Shown here: one piece after another, positions 43,104 through 51,867 of the stretch
Position numbering within the stretch: position 1 is the stretch's first letter
Layout of the letters: each line of letters begins with the position of its first letter
Source of the DNA: an uncultured Draconibacterium sp.
Lineage (GTDB): Bacteria; Bacteroidota; Bacteroidia; Bacteroidales; Prolixibacteraceae
Direction of reading: 5' to 3'
Length of the DNA: 64,000 nucleotides
NCBI RefSeq assembly: GCF_913063105.1
Contig: NZ_CAJXYQ010000003.1
Span: forward strand, 1-64,000
Program-made: the position numbers and the translations under genes
Notes under the pieces: generated by a model
Databases searched by the model: none
What the model was told of the DNA's origin: nothing
The model's input: the letters and a program-made list of their open reading frames with translations, nothing else

Positions 43104-43144
43104 ATCCTAATTGCTGATATACAACTTTTTGTTGCAGAAATTGT

Positions 43145-43152
43145 TATTTTTG
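43145..43152 (+). promoter_or_regulatory. -7 promoter box of ahcY
   Basis: TATTTTTG fits TAnnTTTG and is 36 bases before the ATG at 43189; no clear -33 element at the correct distance. It lies between that ATG and an open-frame start at 43111, so it favours the ATG. Confidence 0.45.
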
Positions 43153-43188
43153 CACGCATTTTTATTTGAAAATACTAAAGAGAAACAA

Positions 43189-44607
43189 ATGACAGTGATA
43201 GTTCAGAAAACAATGGATTACAAAATAGCAGATATTTCGTTAGCAGATTTTGGGCGAAAGGAAATTGATATTGCAGAGAAGGAAATGCCCGGTTTAATGG
43301 CCATCAGAGAAAAATTTGGGCCACGCAAACCCCTTGATGGCGTAAGAATAATGGGTAGTTTGCATATGACGGTACAAACTGCAGTGCTAATTGAAACGCT
43401 TGTAGCGCTTGGTGCCAATGTGCGTTGGGCCAGTTGTAATATTTTTTCAACACAAGACCATGCTGCAGCCGCCATTGCAGAAGCTGGTATTCCGGTATTT
43501 GCCTGGAAAGGCGAAACGCTTGAAGAATACTGGTGGTGCACCCGTGAAGCTATGAGTTTCCCCGAAGGAAAAGGACCGCAATTAATTGTTGATGATGGCG
43601 GCGATGCTACGTTGCTTATTCACAAAGGTTTTGCTGCCGAAAAAGATGCAAGTGTGTTGGATGTAGAGCCCTCGAGTGAAGAAGAAGGAGTAATTCTTGA
43701 TTTGCTAAAAAAGACATTAAAAGAAGACAATCAAAAATGGCATCGGGCAGTTGCCGACTGGAAAGGTGTTTCGGAAGAAACAACAACCGGGGTACATCGC
43801 TTGTACCAGATGTTTGAAAAAGGAGAATTGCTGGTGCCTGCTATAAATGTTAACGACTCGGTAACCAAATCGAAGTTTGATAATTTATATGGTTGTCGCG
43901 AATCGCTTGCCGATGGAATAAAACGTGCTACTGATGTTATGATTGCGGGTAAAGTAGTGGTTGTTGCCGGTTATGGCGATGTTGGAAAAGGTTGTGCCCA
44001 CTCGATGAGGAGTTATGGCGCACGCGTAATTGTGACAGAAATTGATCCGATTTGTGCGCTTCAGGCCGCCATGGAAGGTTTTGAGGTGAAAACCATGGAA
44101 GATGCGCTGGATGAAGGAAATATATATGTTACCACCACCGGAAACTGTGATGTAATTACAGCCGAACACATGGCCAACATGAAAGACCAGGCTATTGTGT
44201 GCAATATTGGCCACTTTGATAACGAGATACAAGTTGCACAGCTTGAAAAATGGCCCGAAATACAAAAACTGAATATAAAACCACAAGTAGATAAATATAC
44301 CTACCAGGATGGTAAAAGTATTTTCTTGTTGGCCGAAGGGCGCCTGGTGAATTTGGGATGTGCTACCGGCCATCCGTCGTTTGTAATGAGCAACTCATTT
44401 ACCAATCAATCGTTGGCACAAATTGATTTGTGGGAAAATAACTACGAGGTTGGTGTTTATACCTTGTCGAAAAAACTGGATGAAGAGGTTGCACGTTTGC
44501 ACCTACAACAAATTGGTGTGAAATTAACGGAACTCACCGAGAAACAAGCCGCTTATTTGGGCGTGTCGAAAGAAGGGCCATTTAAAGCTGACCATTACAG
44601 ATATTAA
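43189..44607 (+). CDS. ahcY: Adenosylhomocysteinase
   Basis: Hydrolyses S-adenosylhomocysteine to adenosine and homocysteine in the methyl cycle, using tightly bound NAD. The product is 472 residues from the ATG at 43189; the frame continues 78 bases up but without a family match. The N-terminal [16 protein letters not shown] is the typical beginning, [17 protein letters not shown] follows, the catalytic Asp and Lys are in [13 protein letters not shown], and the NAD-binding [10 protein letters not shown] is in the middle; the C-terminus ends KADHYRY, as is universal. The length includes the usual bacterial insert near 110-150. Confidence 0.95.
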   Translation: MTVIVQKTMDYKIADISLADFGRKEIDIAEKEMPGLMAIREKFGPRKPLDGVRIMGSLHMTVQTAVLIETLVALGANVRWASCNIFSTQDHAAAAIAEAGIPVFAWKGETLEEYWWCTREAMSFPEGKGPQLIVDDGGDATLLIHKGFAAEKDASVLDVEPSSEEEGVILDLLKKTLKEDNQKWHRAVADWKGVSEETTTGVHRLYQMFEKGELLVPAINVNDSVTKSKFDNLYGCRESLADGIKRATDVMIAGKVVVVAGYGDVGKGCAHSMRSYGARVIVTEIDPICALQAAMEGFEVKTMEDALDEGNIYVTTTGNCDVITAEHMANMKDQAIVCNIGHFDNEIQVAQLEKWPEIQKLNIKPQVDKYTYQDGKSIFLLAEGRLVNLGCATGHPSFVMSNSFTNQSLAQIDLWENNYEVGVYTLSKKLDEEVARLHLQQIGVKLTELTEKQAAYLGVSKEGPFKADHYRY

Positions 44608-44629
44608 TCAAAATAAGATATGTTGTAAG

Positions 44630-44661
44630 AATGGGTTTCACAAAGTGGAGCCCATTTTTAA
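44630..44661 (+). terminator. Terminator of ahcY
   Basis: AATGGGTTTC and GGAGCCCATT form a 10-bp stem with two G-T pairs, followed by five T. It reaches the stop of the convergent Rieske-like gene. Confidence 0.75.
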
Positions 44662-45101
44662 TTGTACACCCTGAGCATATTTCCGCTAAGCGAAGTTTTG
44701 TATTGCCTGAGCGGTGCTGCCGCCGGCCCTTTTGTTGGTGTTCCGCCAATAAAAATAAATTCCGATTCGCAGCAGGAACATTTCCCAACCACCCCTTCAT
44801 TCGCAACTTTACACGATGGATTAATTTCGTTGGTGCATGCAGCATCAAAAGCATAATAAGAGCCTTCTATTTCACAATAAACAATTATGCCGCCGAAGCC
44901 AAAATTCTGAAAAAACACGGAGTTGCCCGGAACTGTAAGATCATTCCAAATCCCGAGATCAATATTAAGACTTACCGGAACGTCCGGTATTTCCGAATCA
45001 ATTTCATCGCATGATGAATACATTAAAAAAAACAAGGAAAGAAAAAATAATTGTTTTATACCCCTGCTCCAAAATCTATGTAATTTTCCATTTGTATCCA
45101 T
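44658..45101 (-). CDS. Rieske-fold-like lipoprotein lacking the His ligands
   Basis: A predicted lipoprotein of 147 residues with a longer N-terminus (about 16 residues) before the signal core LFFLSLFFLM and the lipobox YSSC (Cys31). The mature part has the layout of a Rieske domain: YAFDAACTNEI near 82-92, GKCSCCESEF about 20 residues later, and GPAAAPLRQYKTSLSGNML near the end. In true Rieske proteins the ligands are Cys-x-His and Cys-x-x-His; here the His positions are Asn and Cys, so a [2Fe-2S] cluster of the normal kind is not expected. Proteins of this altered type are known in Bacteroidota, with no established function. It is convergent with ahcY. Confidence 0.75.
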   Translation of the reverse strand: MDTNGKLHRFWSRGIKQLFFLSLFFLMYSSCDEIDSEIPDVPVSLNIDLGIWNDLTVPGNSVFFQNFGFGGIIVYCEIEGSYYAFDAACTNEINPSCKVANEGVVGKCSCCESEFIFIGGTPTKGPAAAPLRQYKTSLSGNMLRVYN

Positions 45102-45212
45102 CCTGTTTATTATTCGTTACTGTTCTTTGATGTAAAAATTTTTATTTCCGTGCGCGTTTCTTACTTTTATATTCTGAACAGCCAAAAGTACAATTTATTG
45201 CGATAGAAAATT

Positions 45213-45602
45213 ATGGATGATGTATTAGTAATTATATTGACATTGGTAATTGCTGTATTTGGAGCACTAAACCAGAAGCGCAAAAAGAAAGCAGCCGGCG
45301 CCAACAATGCCGTGCCTCCGAAAAAAGAATCGCAGAATTTTTGGGATATGCTAATGGACCAGGAAGAAGAATTGATTACAGAAAGGCAAGAGCCGTTTGA
45401 AGAAGAACTGGTTCAGCCGGAACCAAAAACTATTGAACGGCCCGTATATGATTTTAAGGCAGACCGCGAAGGAGCGAAATCGATAAGAAAGCCAATGAAA
45501 TCAGTACGAGAGAATAAAAAAAGGAAATTGGTTATGGGGGAAGAATTTTCACTAAAGAAAGCGGTAATCTATAGCGAGATTATTAATCGAAAATATGTCT
45601 AA
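45213..45602 (+). CDS. Small membrane-anchored protein of unknown function
   Basis: A protein of 129 residues: an N-terminal membrane helix (3-19, VLVIILTLVIAVFGAL), a basic run (QKRKKK), a long acidic and proline-containing linker, and a conserved-looking C-terminal motif, FSLKKAVIYSEIINRKYV, which ends the protein. The FSLxKAVIYSEIxNRKY ending is, from memory, frequent in small Bacteroidota proteins encoded near greA. No function is known to me. The gene is about 160 bases before greA; a hairpin with T-run at 45681-45721 separates them. Confidence 0.72.
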   Translation: MDDVLVIILTLVIAVFGALNQKRKKKAAGANNAVPPKKESQNFWDMLMDQEEELITERQEPFEEELVQPEPKTIERPVYDFKADREGAKSIRKPMKSVRENKKRKLVMGEEFSLKKAVIYSEIINRKYV

Positions 45603-45668
45603 CTGCGTAAAAATCACCTGTTTTCGATATTTTTTTAGTTAGATTAGTTTTAAATCCAAGAAAATATT

Positions 45669-45676
45669 TAAATTTG
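45669..45676 (+). promoter_or_regulatory. -7 promoter box in the greA upstream region
   Basis: TAAATTTG fits TAnnTTTG. A weak TTTA (45648-45651) lies 17 bases upstream. The predicted start (about 45683) falls at the first bases of the hairpin at 45681-45713. Confidence 0.5.
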
Positions 45677-45680
45677 CATC

Positions 45681-45721
45681 AGGAAGAGTTCCGATCCATT
45701 CGGGGTTCTTTCTATTTTTTT
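45681..45721 (+). terminator. Hairpin with T-run in the greA leader (terminator or attenuator)
   Basis: AGGAAGAGTTCCGA and TCGGGGTTCTTTCT form a 14-bp stem with several G-T pairs around TCCAT, followed by A and seven T. It can end the upstream transcript; it can also stop a transcript begun at the box at 45669-45676 after about 40 bases, leaving greA to depend on read-through or on another promoter. Confidence 0.65.
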
Positions 45722-45750
45722 ATAGCCTTGTCAAGGCATAATAGTAATTA

Positions 45751-45757
45751 AAGGAGG
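45751..45757 (+). promoter_or_regulatory. Strong Shine-Dalgarno sequence of greA
   Basis: AAGGAGG is 7 bases before the ATG at 45765. It is perfect or nearly so, whereas most other starts in this window have no such sequence, as is usual for Bacteroidota. It therefore decides the start and is unusual. Confidence 0.8.
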
Positions 45758-45764
45758 ATACAAA

Positions 45765-46238
45765 ATGTCCGAAGTAACATATTTAACAAAAGACGGTTTA
45801 GAAAAGCTAAAGAAAGAATTGGAACACTTAATGACTGTTGAGCGTCCGAAGATTTCGAAGCAAATTGGAGAAGCTATTGAAAAAGGCGATATCTCTGAAA
45901 ATGCCGAATACGATGCGGCCAAAGATGCCCAGGGAATGCTGGAGGCTAAAATTGCACAGCTAAAAGGGAAAGTTGCCAATGCCCGTATTCTTGACGAGTC
46001 GAAAATTGACACCTCGCAGGTGCAGATTTTGAATAAGGTGACGATAAAGAACAAAAAGAATAATGCTACCATGCAATATACTTTGGTTCCTGAAAGTGAA
46101 GCAAACCTTAAAGAAGGAAAAATATCGGTTCAAACACCTATTGCCAAAGGGTTAATGGGGAAAAAAGTTGGCGATGTAGTTGAAATAAAAGTTCCGTCGG
46201 GAATAATACCTTTTGAGATTGTAGAAATTTCAATTTAG
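45765..46238 (+). CDS. greA: Transcription elongation factor GreA
   Basis: Rescues backtracked RNA polymerase by stimulating cleavage of the RNA 3' end. The 157-residue product has the N-terminal coiled coil (about 8-75) with the acidic tip GDISENAEYDAAKD (42-55), whose Asp and Glu hold the catalytic metal, and the C-terminal FKBP-like domain (about 82-157, with TPIAKGLMGKKVGDVVEIKVP). Length and tip sequence are those of GreA rather than GreB. The leader carries a hairpin and a strong Shine-Dalgarno. The HIT gene follows 5 bases after the stop. Confidence 0.95.
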   Translation: MSEVTYLTKDGLEKLKKELEHLMTVERPKISKQIGEAIEKGDISENAEYDAAKDAQGMLEAKIAQLKGKVANARILDESKIDTSQVQILNKVTIKNKKNNATMQYTLVPESEANLKEGKISVQTPIAKGLMGKKVGDVVEIKVPSGIIPFEIVEISI

Positions 46239-46243
46239 GAAAA

Positions 46244-46639
46244 ATGGCAAGCATATTTACCAAAATAATTAACGGAGAAATTCCTGCCTACAAAGTAGCA
46301 GAAGACGAGAATTATTTTGCATTTCTCGACATATTTCCGGTAGGCAAAGGACATACTTTGGTTGTTCCTAAAAAAGAGGTGGATTACCTTTTCGACCTGG
46401 ATGACGAGACTTATGCCGGTTTGCAAATGTTTGCCAAAAAAGTGGCAAAGGGTTTAAAAAAAGCAATTCCTTGCCAAAAGGTGGGTGTTTTGGTTTTAGG
46501 CCTCGAGGTACCACATGCTCACATTCATTTGGTGCCCATGCAAAATGAAGCCGACATTCTGAATTTTTCGGATAAAAAGAAATTCACACCCGAAGAATTT
46601 GAGACAATAAAAAATCTGATTGCAGAAAATATTGATTGA
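46244..46639 (+). CDS. HIT-family nucleotide-binding hydrolase
   Basis: A cytoplasmic protein of 131 residues with the histidine-triad motif HAHIHLVPM at 91-99, and the N-terminal IFTKIINGEIPAYKVAED that is common to bacterial HINT-type proteins. The ordinary His-x-His-x-His is intact, so it is expected to hydrolyse or transfer nucleotidyl groups, for example from adenosine phosphoramidates. It is 5 bases after greA in the same operon. A terminator follows. Confidence 0.9.
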   Translation: MASIFTKIINGEIPAYKVAEDENYFAFLDIFPVGKGHTLVVPKKEVDYLFDLDDETYAGLQMFAKKVAKGLKKAIPCQKVGVLVLGLEVPHAHIHLVPMQNEADILNFSDKKKFTPEEFETIKNLIAENID

Positions 46640-46641
46640 CA

Positions 46642-46670
46642 GTCCTGATAAAACATCAGGATTTTTTTTT
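46642..46670 (+). terminator. Terminator of the greA-HIT operon
   Basis: TCCTGAT and ATCAGGA around AAAAC, followed by nine T, directly after the stop codon. Confidence 0.87.
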
Positions 46671-46755
46671 GCCTTAATTTCATCAATTTTTATTAACACC
46701 CCTCTATTCCAGTTGCCATTATTGGTATCTTTAAAAACTTTTTATCACAGTTTTT

Positions 46756-49700
46756 ATGGTACCTTTTACGCATTTACACGTACACTCGCAGTACTCAATT
46801 TTAGATGGGGCGGCCAGCATTAGCGACCTGGTTAGCAAAGCAAAAGAAGATGAAATGCCGGCTTTGGCTTTAACCGATCATGGAACTATGTTCGGCATTA
46901 AAGAGTTTCATGCAGCCTGTTCAAAAGCTGAAATTAAACCAATTTTAGGCTGCGAAACTTATGTGGCTGCACGGTCAATCAGCAGTAAAAGTGATAAGGT
47001 CGATCGCTCGGGACATCACCTGATACTACTCGCAAAGAATCGAACCGGGTACCGTAATCTGATTAAGCTGATATCGGTAGCCAACACCTCCGGGTTTTAC
47101 TACAAACCGCGAATTGACAAGGAGTTGCTCGAGAAACACCATGAGGGATTAATCGCATCGTCGGCTTGTTTGGGGGGAGAGATTCCGCAACTACTGATGG
47201 CCAACCACATGAAAGATGCTGAAGAAGCTATTTTGTGGTATAAAAATTTATTTGGCGATGATTATTACCTGGAGTTAATGCGGCATCCGGCACAATCGCA
47301 GCGCGAACGCGAAGAAGTGTACGACTGGCAGGTAAAAGTAAATAAGCTGCTGGTTCCGTTAGCTAAAAAGATGGGTGTTAAATTAATTGCCACCAACGAT
47401 ATTCACTTTACAAACGAGGCAGACGCCGAAGCACACGACCTGCTGATTTGTTTAAATACGGGAAAGGATTTTGATGATCCGAACCGTATGCGCTACACCA
47501 AGCAAGAGTGGTTTAAAACCCAGTCCGAAATGAATCAGCTGTTTAGCGACCTGCCGGAGGCATTGGCCAACACCAACGAAATTGCAGAAAAAGTTGAAAC
47601 TTTCGAATTAAACTCGGCACCTATTATGCCGGTGTTCCCAATACCCGAAGAAATAGGGACTGAGGAAAGTTTTAAAGAAAAATATTCGGAAGCTGACTTA
47701 CGCGAGGAATTTGGCGATTCGGCATTTGAACGTCTTGGAGGTTATGAAAAAGTAATCCGTGTAAAACTCGAATCGGCATTTTTAGAACACCTTACCTTCG
47801 AAGGGGCAAAGGAAAGGTATGGCGATCCGCTTGAAAAAAGTGTGGAGGACCGGCTGATTTTCGAGCTGAATACCATTAAAACGATGGGCTATCCGGGATA
47901 CTTCCTGATTACGCAGGATTTTATCAACTGGGCCAAAGATAATGGCGTAATCGTTGGGCCCGGACGTGGCTCGGCCGCCGGTGCCGCTGTTTCGTATTGC
48001 GCAGGTATCACCAATATCGACCCCATTAAATACGACTTGCTTTTCGAGCGTTTCCTGAATCCCGACCGGATATCGCTTCCCGATGTTGATATTGATTTTG
48101 ATGACGATGGAAGACAATTGGTGCTGGAATACGTGACCAACAAATACGGACAGGATAAAGTAGCACACATCTGTACCTTCGGAACCATGGCCACCAAATC
48201 CTCCATAAGAGATGTGGCGCGGGTATTAAAACTGCCATTGCCCGAGGCCGACAGGTTGGCAAAACTGGTGCCCGATGCGCCAAAAATGAGCTTTAAAAAA
48301 GCCTTTAAAGAAAGCAACGAACTGGCGCAGGAAAAGAATTCGCCGGTAGAGCTGGTGGTTGATACGCTTAACTATGCCGAAAAGCTGGAAGGTTCGGTGC
48401 GGAATACCGGTGTACACGCCTGCGGAATTCTAATTAGTCGCGATACGCTAACCGACCATATTCCGTTGATGCCCACCAAAGACGAAGAGCATTTGCTGAC
48501 AACTCAGTACGATGGCCGCTTTGTAGAAGATATCGGGTTGCTGAAAATGGATTTCCTGGGATTAAAAACATTGTCAATCATTAAAGAATGTCTCGAGAAT
48601 ATCCGCCTGTCAAAAGGGATTGAAATTGCCATAAACGATATTCCGCTGGATGATACCAAAACTTTTGAGCTCTTTAGCCACGGAGAAACTACTGCCATTT
48701 TCCAGTTTGAATCGGACGGAATGAAAAAGCACCTGCGCGATTTGAAACCAAACCGTTTTGAAGACCTGGTGGCAATGAACGCACTGTATCGTCCGGGACC
48801 AATGGAATACATTCCCGATTATATTGCCCGTAAACATGGCAAACAAAAAGTAGATTACGATGTGCCCATGATGGAAAAGTACCTTAGTGATACCTATGGT
48901 ATTACCGTTTTCCAGGAACAGGTGATGTTACTCTCGCGCTTGTTAGCCGGGTTTACACGCGGCGACTCGGATACCCTGCGAAAGGCAATGGGTAAAAAGA
49001 TTATGGCTGTAATGAATAAACTAAAAGTAAAGTTTGTTGACGGCTGTAAGGCAAACCGGCAATTTGTTGACGAATGCAAAAACAAAGGCAAAACAACCGA
49101 CGAGGTAATTGAAAAAATCTGGAAAGACTGGGAAGCATTTGCCTCGTACGCTTTTAATAAATCGCACTCGGTATGTTATGCATACATTGCTTACCAAACT
49201 GGCTATTTAAAAGCACATTACCCCGCAGAGTTTATGGCTGCCAACCTTAGCCGAAACCTGAACAATATTACCGATATTACCAAGCTGATGACCGAGTGCA
49301 AGCGCATGAAACTTAATGTGTTGGGCCCTGATGTAAATGAAAGTTTTATCAAGTTTACTGCCAATAAAATTGGTGATATCCGTTTTGGAATGGGGGCAAT
49401 TAAAGGCGTGGGAGCCGGTGCTGTTCAAAATATTATTGATGTGCGAAAGGAGCAAGGTGAATTTAAAACCATTTACGACCTGGTGGAGAACGTAAGCCTG
49501 CAAACCGTAAACAAAAAGAACCTTGAGGCCCTGGCAATGGCCGGTGCTTTTGATAACCTGCAGGGATTAACCCGTAGCTGCTTTTTTGCCGGAGAACATG
49601 AAAATGATGATACCAACTTTATCGAGAAATTAATTAAATACGGTAATCGTATACAACTAGAGGCACAAAGTGCTCAGCAAAGCTTGTTTGGGGGCATGGG

Positions 49701-50403
49701 CGCAGCGCAGGATATACAAAAACCTCCGGTGCCCAAGGTGGATGAATGGGCCAAGCTAATCCTGCTCGAAAAAGAAAAGAACCTGATTGGTATTTACCTT
49801 ACCGCCCATCCACTTGATGATTATAAATTGGAGATTACCAATTTTTGCTCCAAAGATGTAGCCCTAAAAGACCTGAACAACGACATCTCGAAGTACAAGG
49901 AGAAAGATTTTACTTTTGGCGGAATGGTAACTGCTGCGCGCGAAGGACAATCGAAAAACGGAAATATGTATGCTGTGATGACCCTGTCTGACTACACCGA
50001 CTCAAAAGAACTTTTCTTTTTTGGTAACGACTATGTAAACTTTAGTAAGTATTGCAAAGTGGGAATTTTTATCATGGTTAAAGGCTCGGTAAAACAACGG
50101 TTCAATAGCGATTTTTACGAATTTAAAGTGAATAAAATTGAACTGCTCGACGATGTTCGCGAGAATTACATAAAAAGTATAACCATAAATATTCCACTTA
50201 AAGCTCTGAATGAGAGCCTGGTAAAACAAATTGATAATTTGTCAAAAGAGTACAAAGGCAAGGCCTTGTTAAAGTTTAATGTTTTCGATCCGGAAAACAA
50301 TATGCACATTGAAATGTTTTCAAGAACAACACGGGTAAATCCTTTGGATAGTTTTCTGAACTTTTTTGACCAACAGGCCGAAATGAGTTACAGAATTAAT
50401 TAG
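46756..50403 (+). CDS. dnaE: DNA polymerase III subunit alpha
   Basis: The catalytic subunit of the replicative polymerase, 1215 residues. The N-terminal PHP domain begins HLHVHSQYSILDGA (6-19) with LTDHGTMFGI; the polymerase core carries the catalytic PDVDIDFDDDGR at about 442-453; the GPGRGSAAGAAVSYCAGI motif precedes it at around 398-415. Tau-binding and OB-fold regions follow (about 1000-1100, with the EKNLIGIYLTAHPLD segment). The ATG at 46756 gives the usual short lead to the PHP motif. No own promoter with a good match was found; a TATCTTTA (46726-46733) is near. The stop is directly at a TAGATTTG box for trxA. Confidence 0.96.
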   Translation: MVPFTHLHVHSQYSILDGAASISDLVSKAKEDEMPALALTDHGTMFGIKEFHAACSKAEIKPILGCETYVAARSISSKSDKVDRSGHHLILLAKNRTGYRNLIKLISVANTSGFYYKPRIDKELLEKHHEGLIASSACLGGEIPQLLMANHMKDAEEAILWYKNLFGDDYYLELMRHPAQSQREREEVYDWQVKVNKLLVPLAKKMGVKLIATNDIHFTNEADAEAHDLLICLNTGKDFDDPNRMRYTKQEWFKTQSEMNQLFSDLPEALANTNEIAEKVETFELNSAPIMPVFPIPEEIGTEESFKEKYSEADLREEFGDSAFERLGGYEKVIRVKLESAFLEHLTFEGAKERYGDPLEKSVEDRLIFELNTIKTMGYPGYFLITQDFINWAKDNGVIVGPGRGSAAGAAVSYCAGITNIDPIKYDLLFERFLNPDRISLPDVDIDFDDDGRQLVLEYVTNKYGQDKVAHICTFGTMATKSSIRDVARVLKLPLPEADRLAKLVPDAPKMSFKKAFKESNELAQEKNSPVELVVDTLNYAEKLEGSVRNTGVHACGILISRDTLTDHIPLMPTKDEEHLLTTQYDGRFVEDIGLLKMDFLGLKTLSIIKECLENIRLSKGIEIAINDIPLDDTKTFELFSHGETTAIFQFESDGMKKHLRDLKPNRFEDLVAMNALYRPGPMEYIPDYIARKHGKQKVDYDVPMMEKYLSDTYGITVFQEQVMLLSRLLAGFTRGDSDTLRKAMGKKIMAVMNKLKVKFVDGCKANRQFVDECKNKGKTTDEVIEKIWKDWEAFASYAFNKSHSVCYAYIAYQTGYLKAHYPAEFMAANLSRNLNNITDITKLMTECKRMKLNVLGPDVNESFIKFTANKIGDIRFGMGAIKGVGAGAVQNIIDVRKEQGEFKTIYDLVENVSLQTVNKKNLEALAMAGAFDNLQGLTRSCFFAGEHENDDTNFIEKLIKYGNRIQLEAQSAQQSLFGGMGAAQDIQKPPVPKVDEWAKLILLEKEKNLIGIYLTAHPLDDYKLEITNFCSKDVALKDLNNDISKYKEKDFTFGGMVTAAREGQSKNGNMYAVMTLSDYTDSKELFFFGNDYVNFSKYCKVGIFIMVKGSVKQRFNSDFYEFKVNKIELLDDVRENYIKSITINIPLKALNESLVKQIDNLSKEYKGKALLKFNVFDPENNMHIEMFSRTTRVNPLDSFLNFFDQQAEMSYRIN

Positions 50404-50408
50404 ATTTG
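50401..50408 (+). promoter_or_regulatory. -7 promoter box of trxA
   Basis: TAGATTTG fits TAnnTTTG and overlaps the dnaE stop codon (TAG). It is 38 bases before the trxA start. No clear -33 box. Confidence 0.4.
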
Positions 50409-50445
50409 TGAATCAAACGACATACAACAATAAAAAGATTTTAAT

Positions 50446-50763
50446 ATGGCTTTAGAAATTACAGATGCCAATTTTGAAGAATTGGTAATGAATTCAGACA
50501 AACCGGTAATGATCGACTTTTGGGCAGTATGGTGTGGCCCTTGTAGAATGATTGCACCGATTGTTGAAGAAATGGCTGCCGAATATGAAGGCAAAGCAGT
50601 GATTGGCAAAGTTGATGTTGACAACAACGGAGAGGTTGCAGCAAAGTATGGAATCAGAAATATTCCAACAGTATTGTTTGTTAAAAACGGTGAAGTTGTA
50701 GACAAACAGGTTGGCGCAGCTCCAAAACAAGCCTTTATCGACAAGCTGGAAGCGCTGCTGTAA
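50446..50763 (+). CDS. trxA: Thioredoxin
   Basis: A small cytoplasmic dithiol reductase of 105 residues. The redox motif WCGPC is at 29-33 in FWAVWCGPCRMIAP, followed by the cis-Pro segment NIPTVLFVKNG (about 74-84). Length and motif are those of ordinary TrxA; no signal peptide, so it acts in the cytoplasm. It is 43 bases after dnaE and followed by a long structured hairpin with a T-run at 50778-50867. Confidence 0.95.
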   Translation: MALEITDANFEELVMNSDKPVMIDFWAVWCGPCRMIAPIVEEMAAEYEGKAVIGKVDVDNNGEVAAKYGIRNIPTVLFVKNGEVVDKQVGAAPKQAFIDKLEALL

Positions 50764-50777
50764 TAGTTCTGTAAATT

Positions 50778-50867
50778 AAAACTGTCATTTCTGGTAGTTG
50801 TAAGAAGAATGTAGCGATTAAAAATGCTGCATTTGCTGGCTACGGGGATGACAGTTTTTATTTTTTT
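50778..50867 (+). terminator. Long structured hairpin with T-run after trxA
   Basis: AAAACTGTCAT (50778-50788) and ATGACAGTTTT (50848-50858) are a perfect 11-bp stem that can extend inwards with several G-T pairs. The 59-base interior holds a second hairpin (ATGTAGC 50809-50815 with GCTGCAT 50826-50832, one G-T pair). T-runs at 50855-50859 and 50861-50867 follow. It can end the trxA transcript; the interior structure is more than a simple terminator needs. Confidence 0.68.
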
Positions 50868-50872
50868 GATTT

Positions 50873-51802
50873 GTGAAGAATATATTCGACATAGAACAAT
50901 TTCATCGTTTTGATAACCTCGGACTGGTGGCCCGGCAGGTAGTTGAAGGATTTATTACCGGTTTGCACCGCAGTCCGTTTCATGGTTTCTCGGTTGAATT
51001 TGCCGAACACCGTCTCTACAATCAGGGCGAATCAACCAAGCATGTGGATTGGAAGCTGTTCGCACGCACCGACAAGCTTTTCGTTAAACAATACGAAGAG
51101 GAAACCAACCTGCGGTGTCAATTGGTAGTCGATACCTCCTCATCCATGTTATTCCCCTATTCAAAAGGGAAAAAGCATTTGCAAAACAAATTGGCCTTTT
51201 CGGTTTACACCGCAGCTGCACTCATTTATTTAATGCGTAAACAGCGCGATGCCGTTGGACTTACCCTTTTTTCAGACGAAATCGAGTTCCACTCCTCGCC
51301 CCGCATATCGTCGGTAAACGCCGAGGTGATGTACGGAAAACTGTCGGAGCTTATTCAGCCCGAAAATGCCAGTTTGCGAAAAACCACCAATACCACACAG
51401 GTACTGCACCAAATTGCAGAAAACATTCACAAACGTTCGCTGGTTATTATTTTTAGCGACATGCTCGACAGCTCGAAAAACGAGGAGTTGTTTTCGGCAC
51501 TGCAACACCTGCGTTACAACAAACACGAGGTTATTCTTTTTCATGTAACCGATCATGAACTCGAGCGGGAGTTTGACTTTGGAAACCGGCCACATAAATT
51601 TGTGGATTTGGAAAGTGGCCAGGTTGTAAAGTTTAATCCGTGGGAAGTAAAACAGCACTATACCGCTACGGTAAACCAATATTTTGAAGATTTAAAAGTA
51701 AAGTGCGGGCAATACCAGATTGACCTTGCAGAAGCTGACATTAACAAAGATTTTAATGATGTACTCTTTTCGTACCTGGTAAAACGTAAAAAATTGTTCT
51801 GA
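50873..51802 (+). CDS. DUF58-domain protein
   Basis: A protein of 309 residues. The DUF58 core is marked by EHRLYNQGESTKHVDWKLFA near 45-64 and DKLFVKQYEEETN after it, followed by a von Willebrand A-like part with the metal-site segment VVDTSSSMLF near 88-97. These proteins usually sit next to MoxR AAA ATPases and Bat proteins, and are linked to maturation of envelope or metal enzymes; no such neighbour is here, so the gene is a stand-alone copy. The start is a GTG at 50873, since no ATG precedes the domain. The hairpin of trxA ends 6 bases before. Confidence 0.83.
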   Translation: MKNIFDIEQFHRFDNLGLVARQVVEGFITGLHRSPFHGFSVEFAEHRLYNQGESTKHVDWKLFARTDKLFVKQYEEETNLRCQLVVDTSSSMLFPYSKGKKHLQNKLAFSVYTAAALIYLMRKQRDAVGLTLFSDEIEFHSSPRISSVNAEVMYGKLSELIQPENASLRKTTNTTQVLHQIAENIHKRSLVIIFSDMLDSSKNEELFSALQHLRYNKHEVILFHVTDHELEREFDFGNRPHKFVDLESGQVVKFNPWEVKQHYTATVNQYFEDLKVKCGQYQIDLAEADINKDFNDVLFSYLVKRKKLF

Positions 51803-51867
51803 TTGCCAGTCTTTTAATTCTCCTCCCTTTTTGCTACATTTACTACTGTTAAACTAAATCCCCGTTT

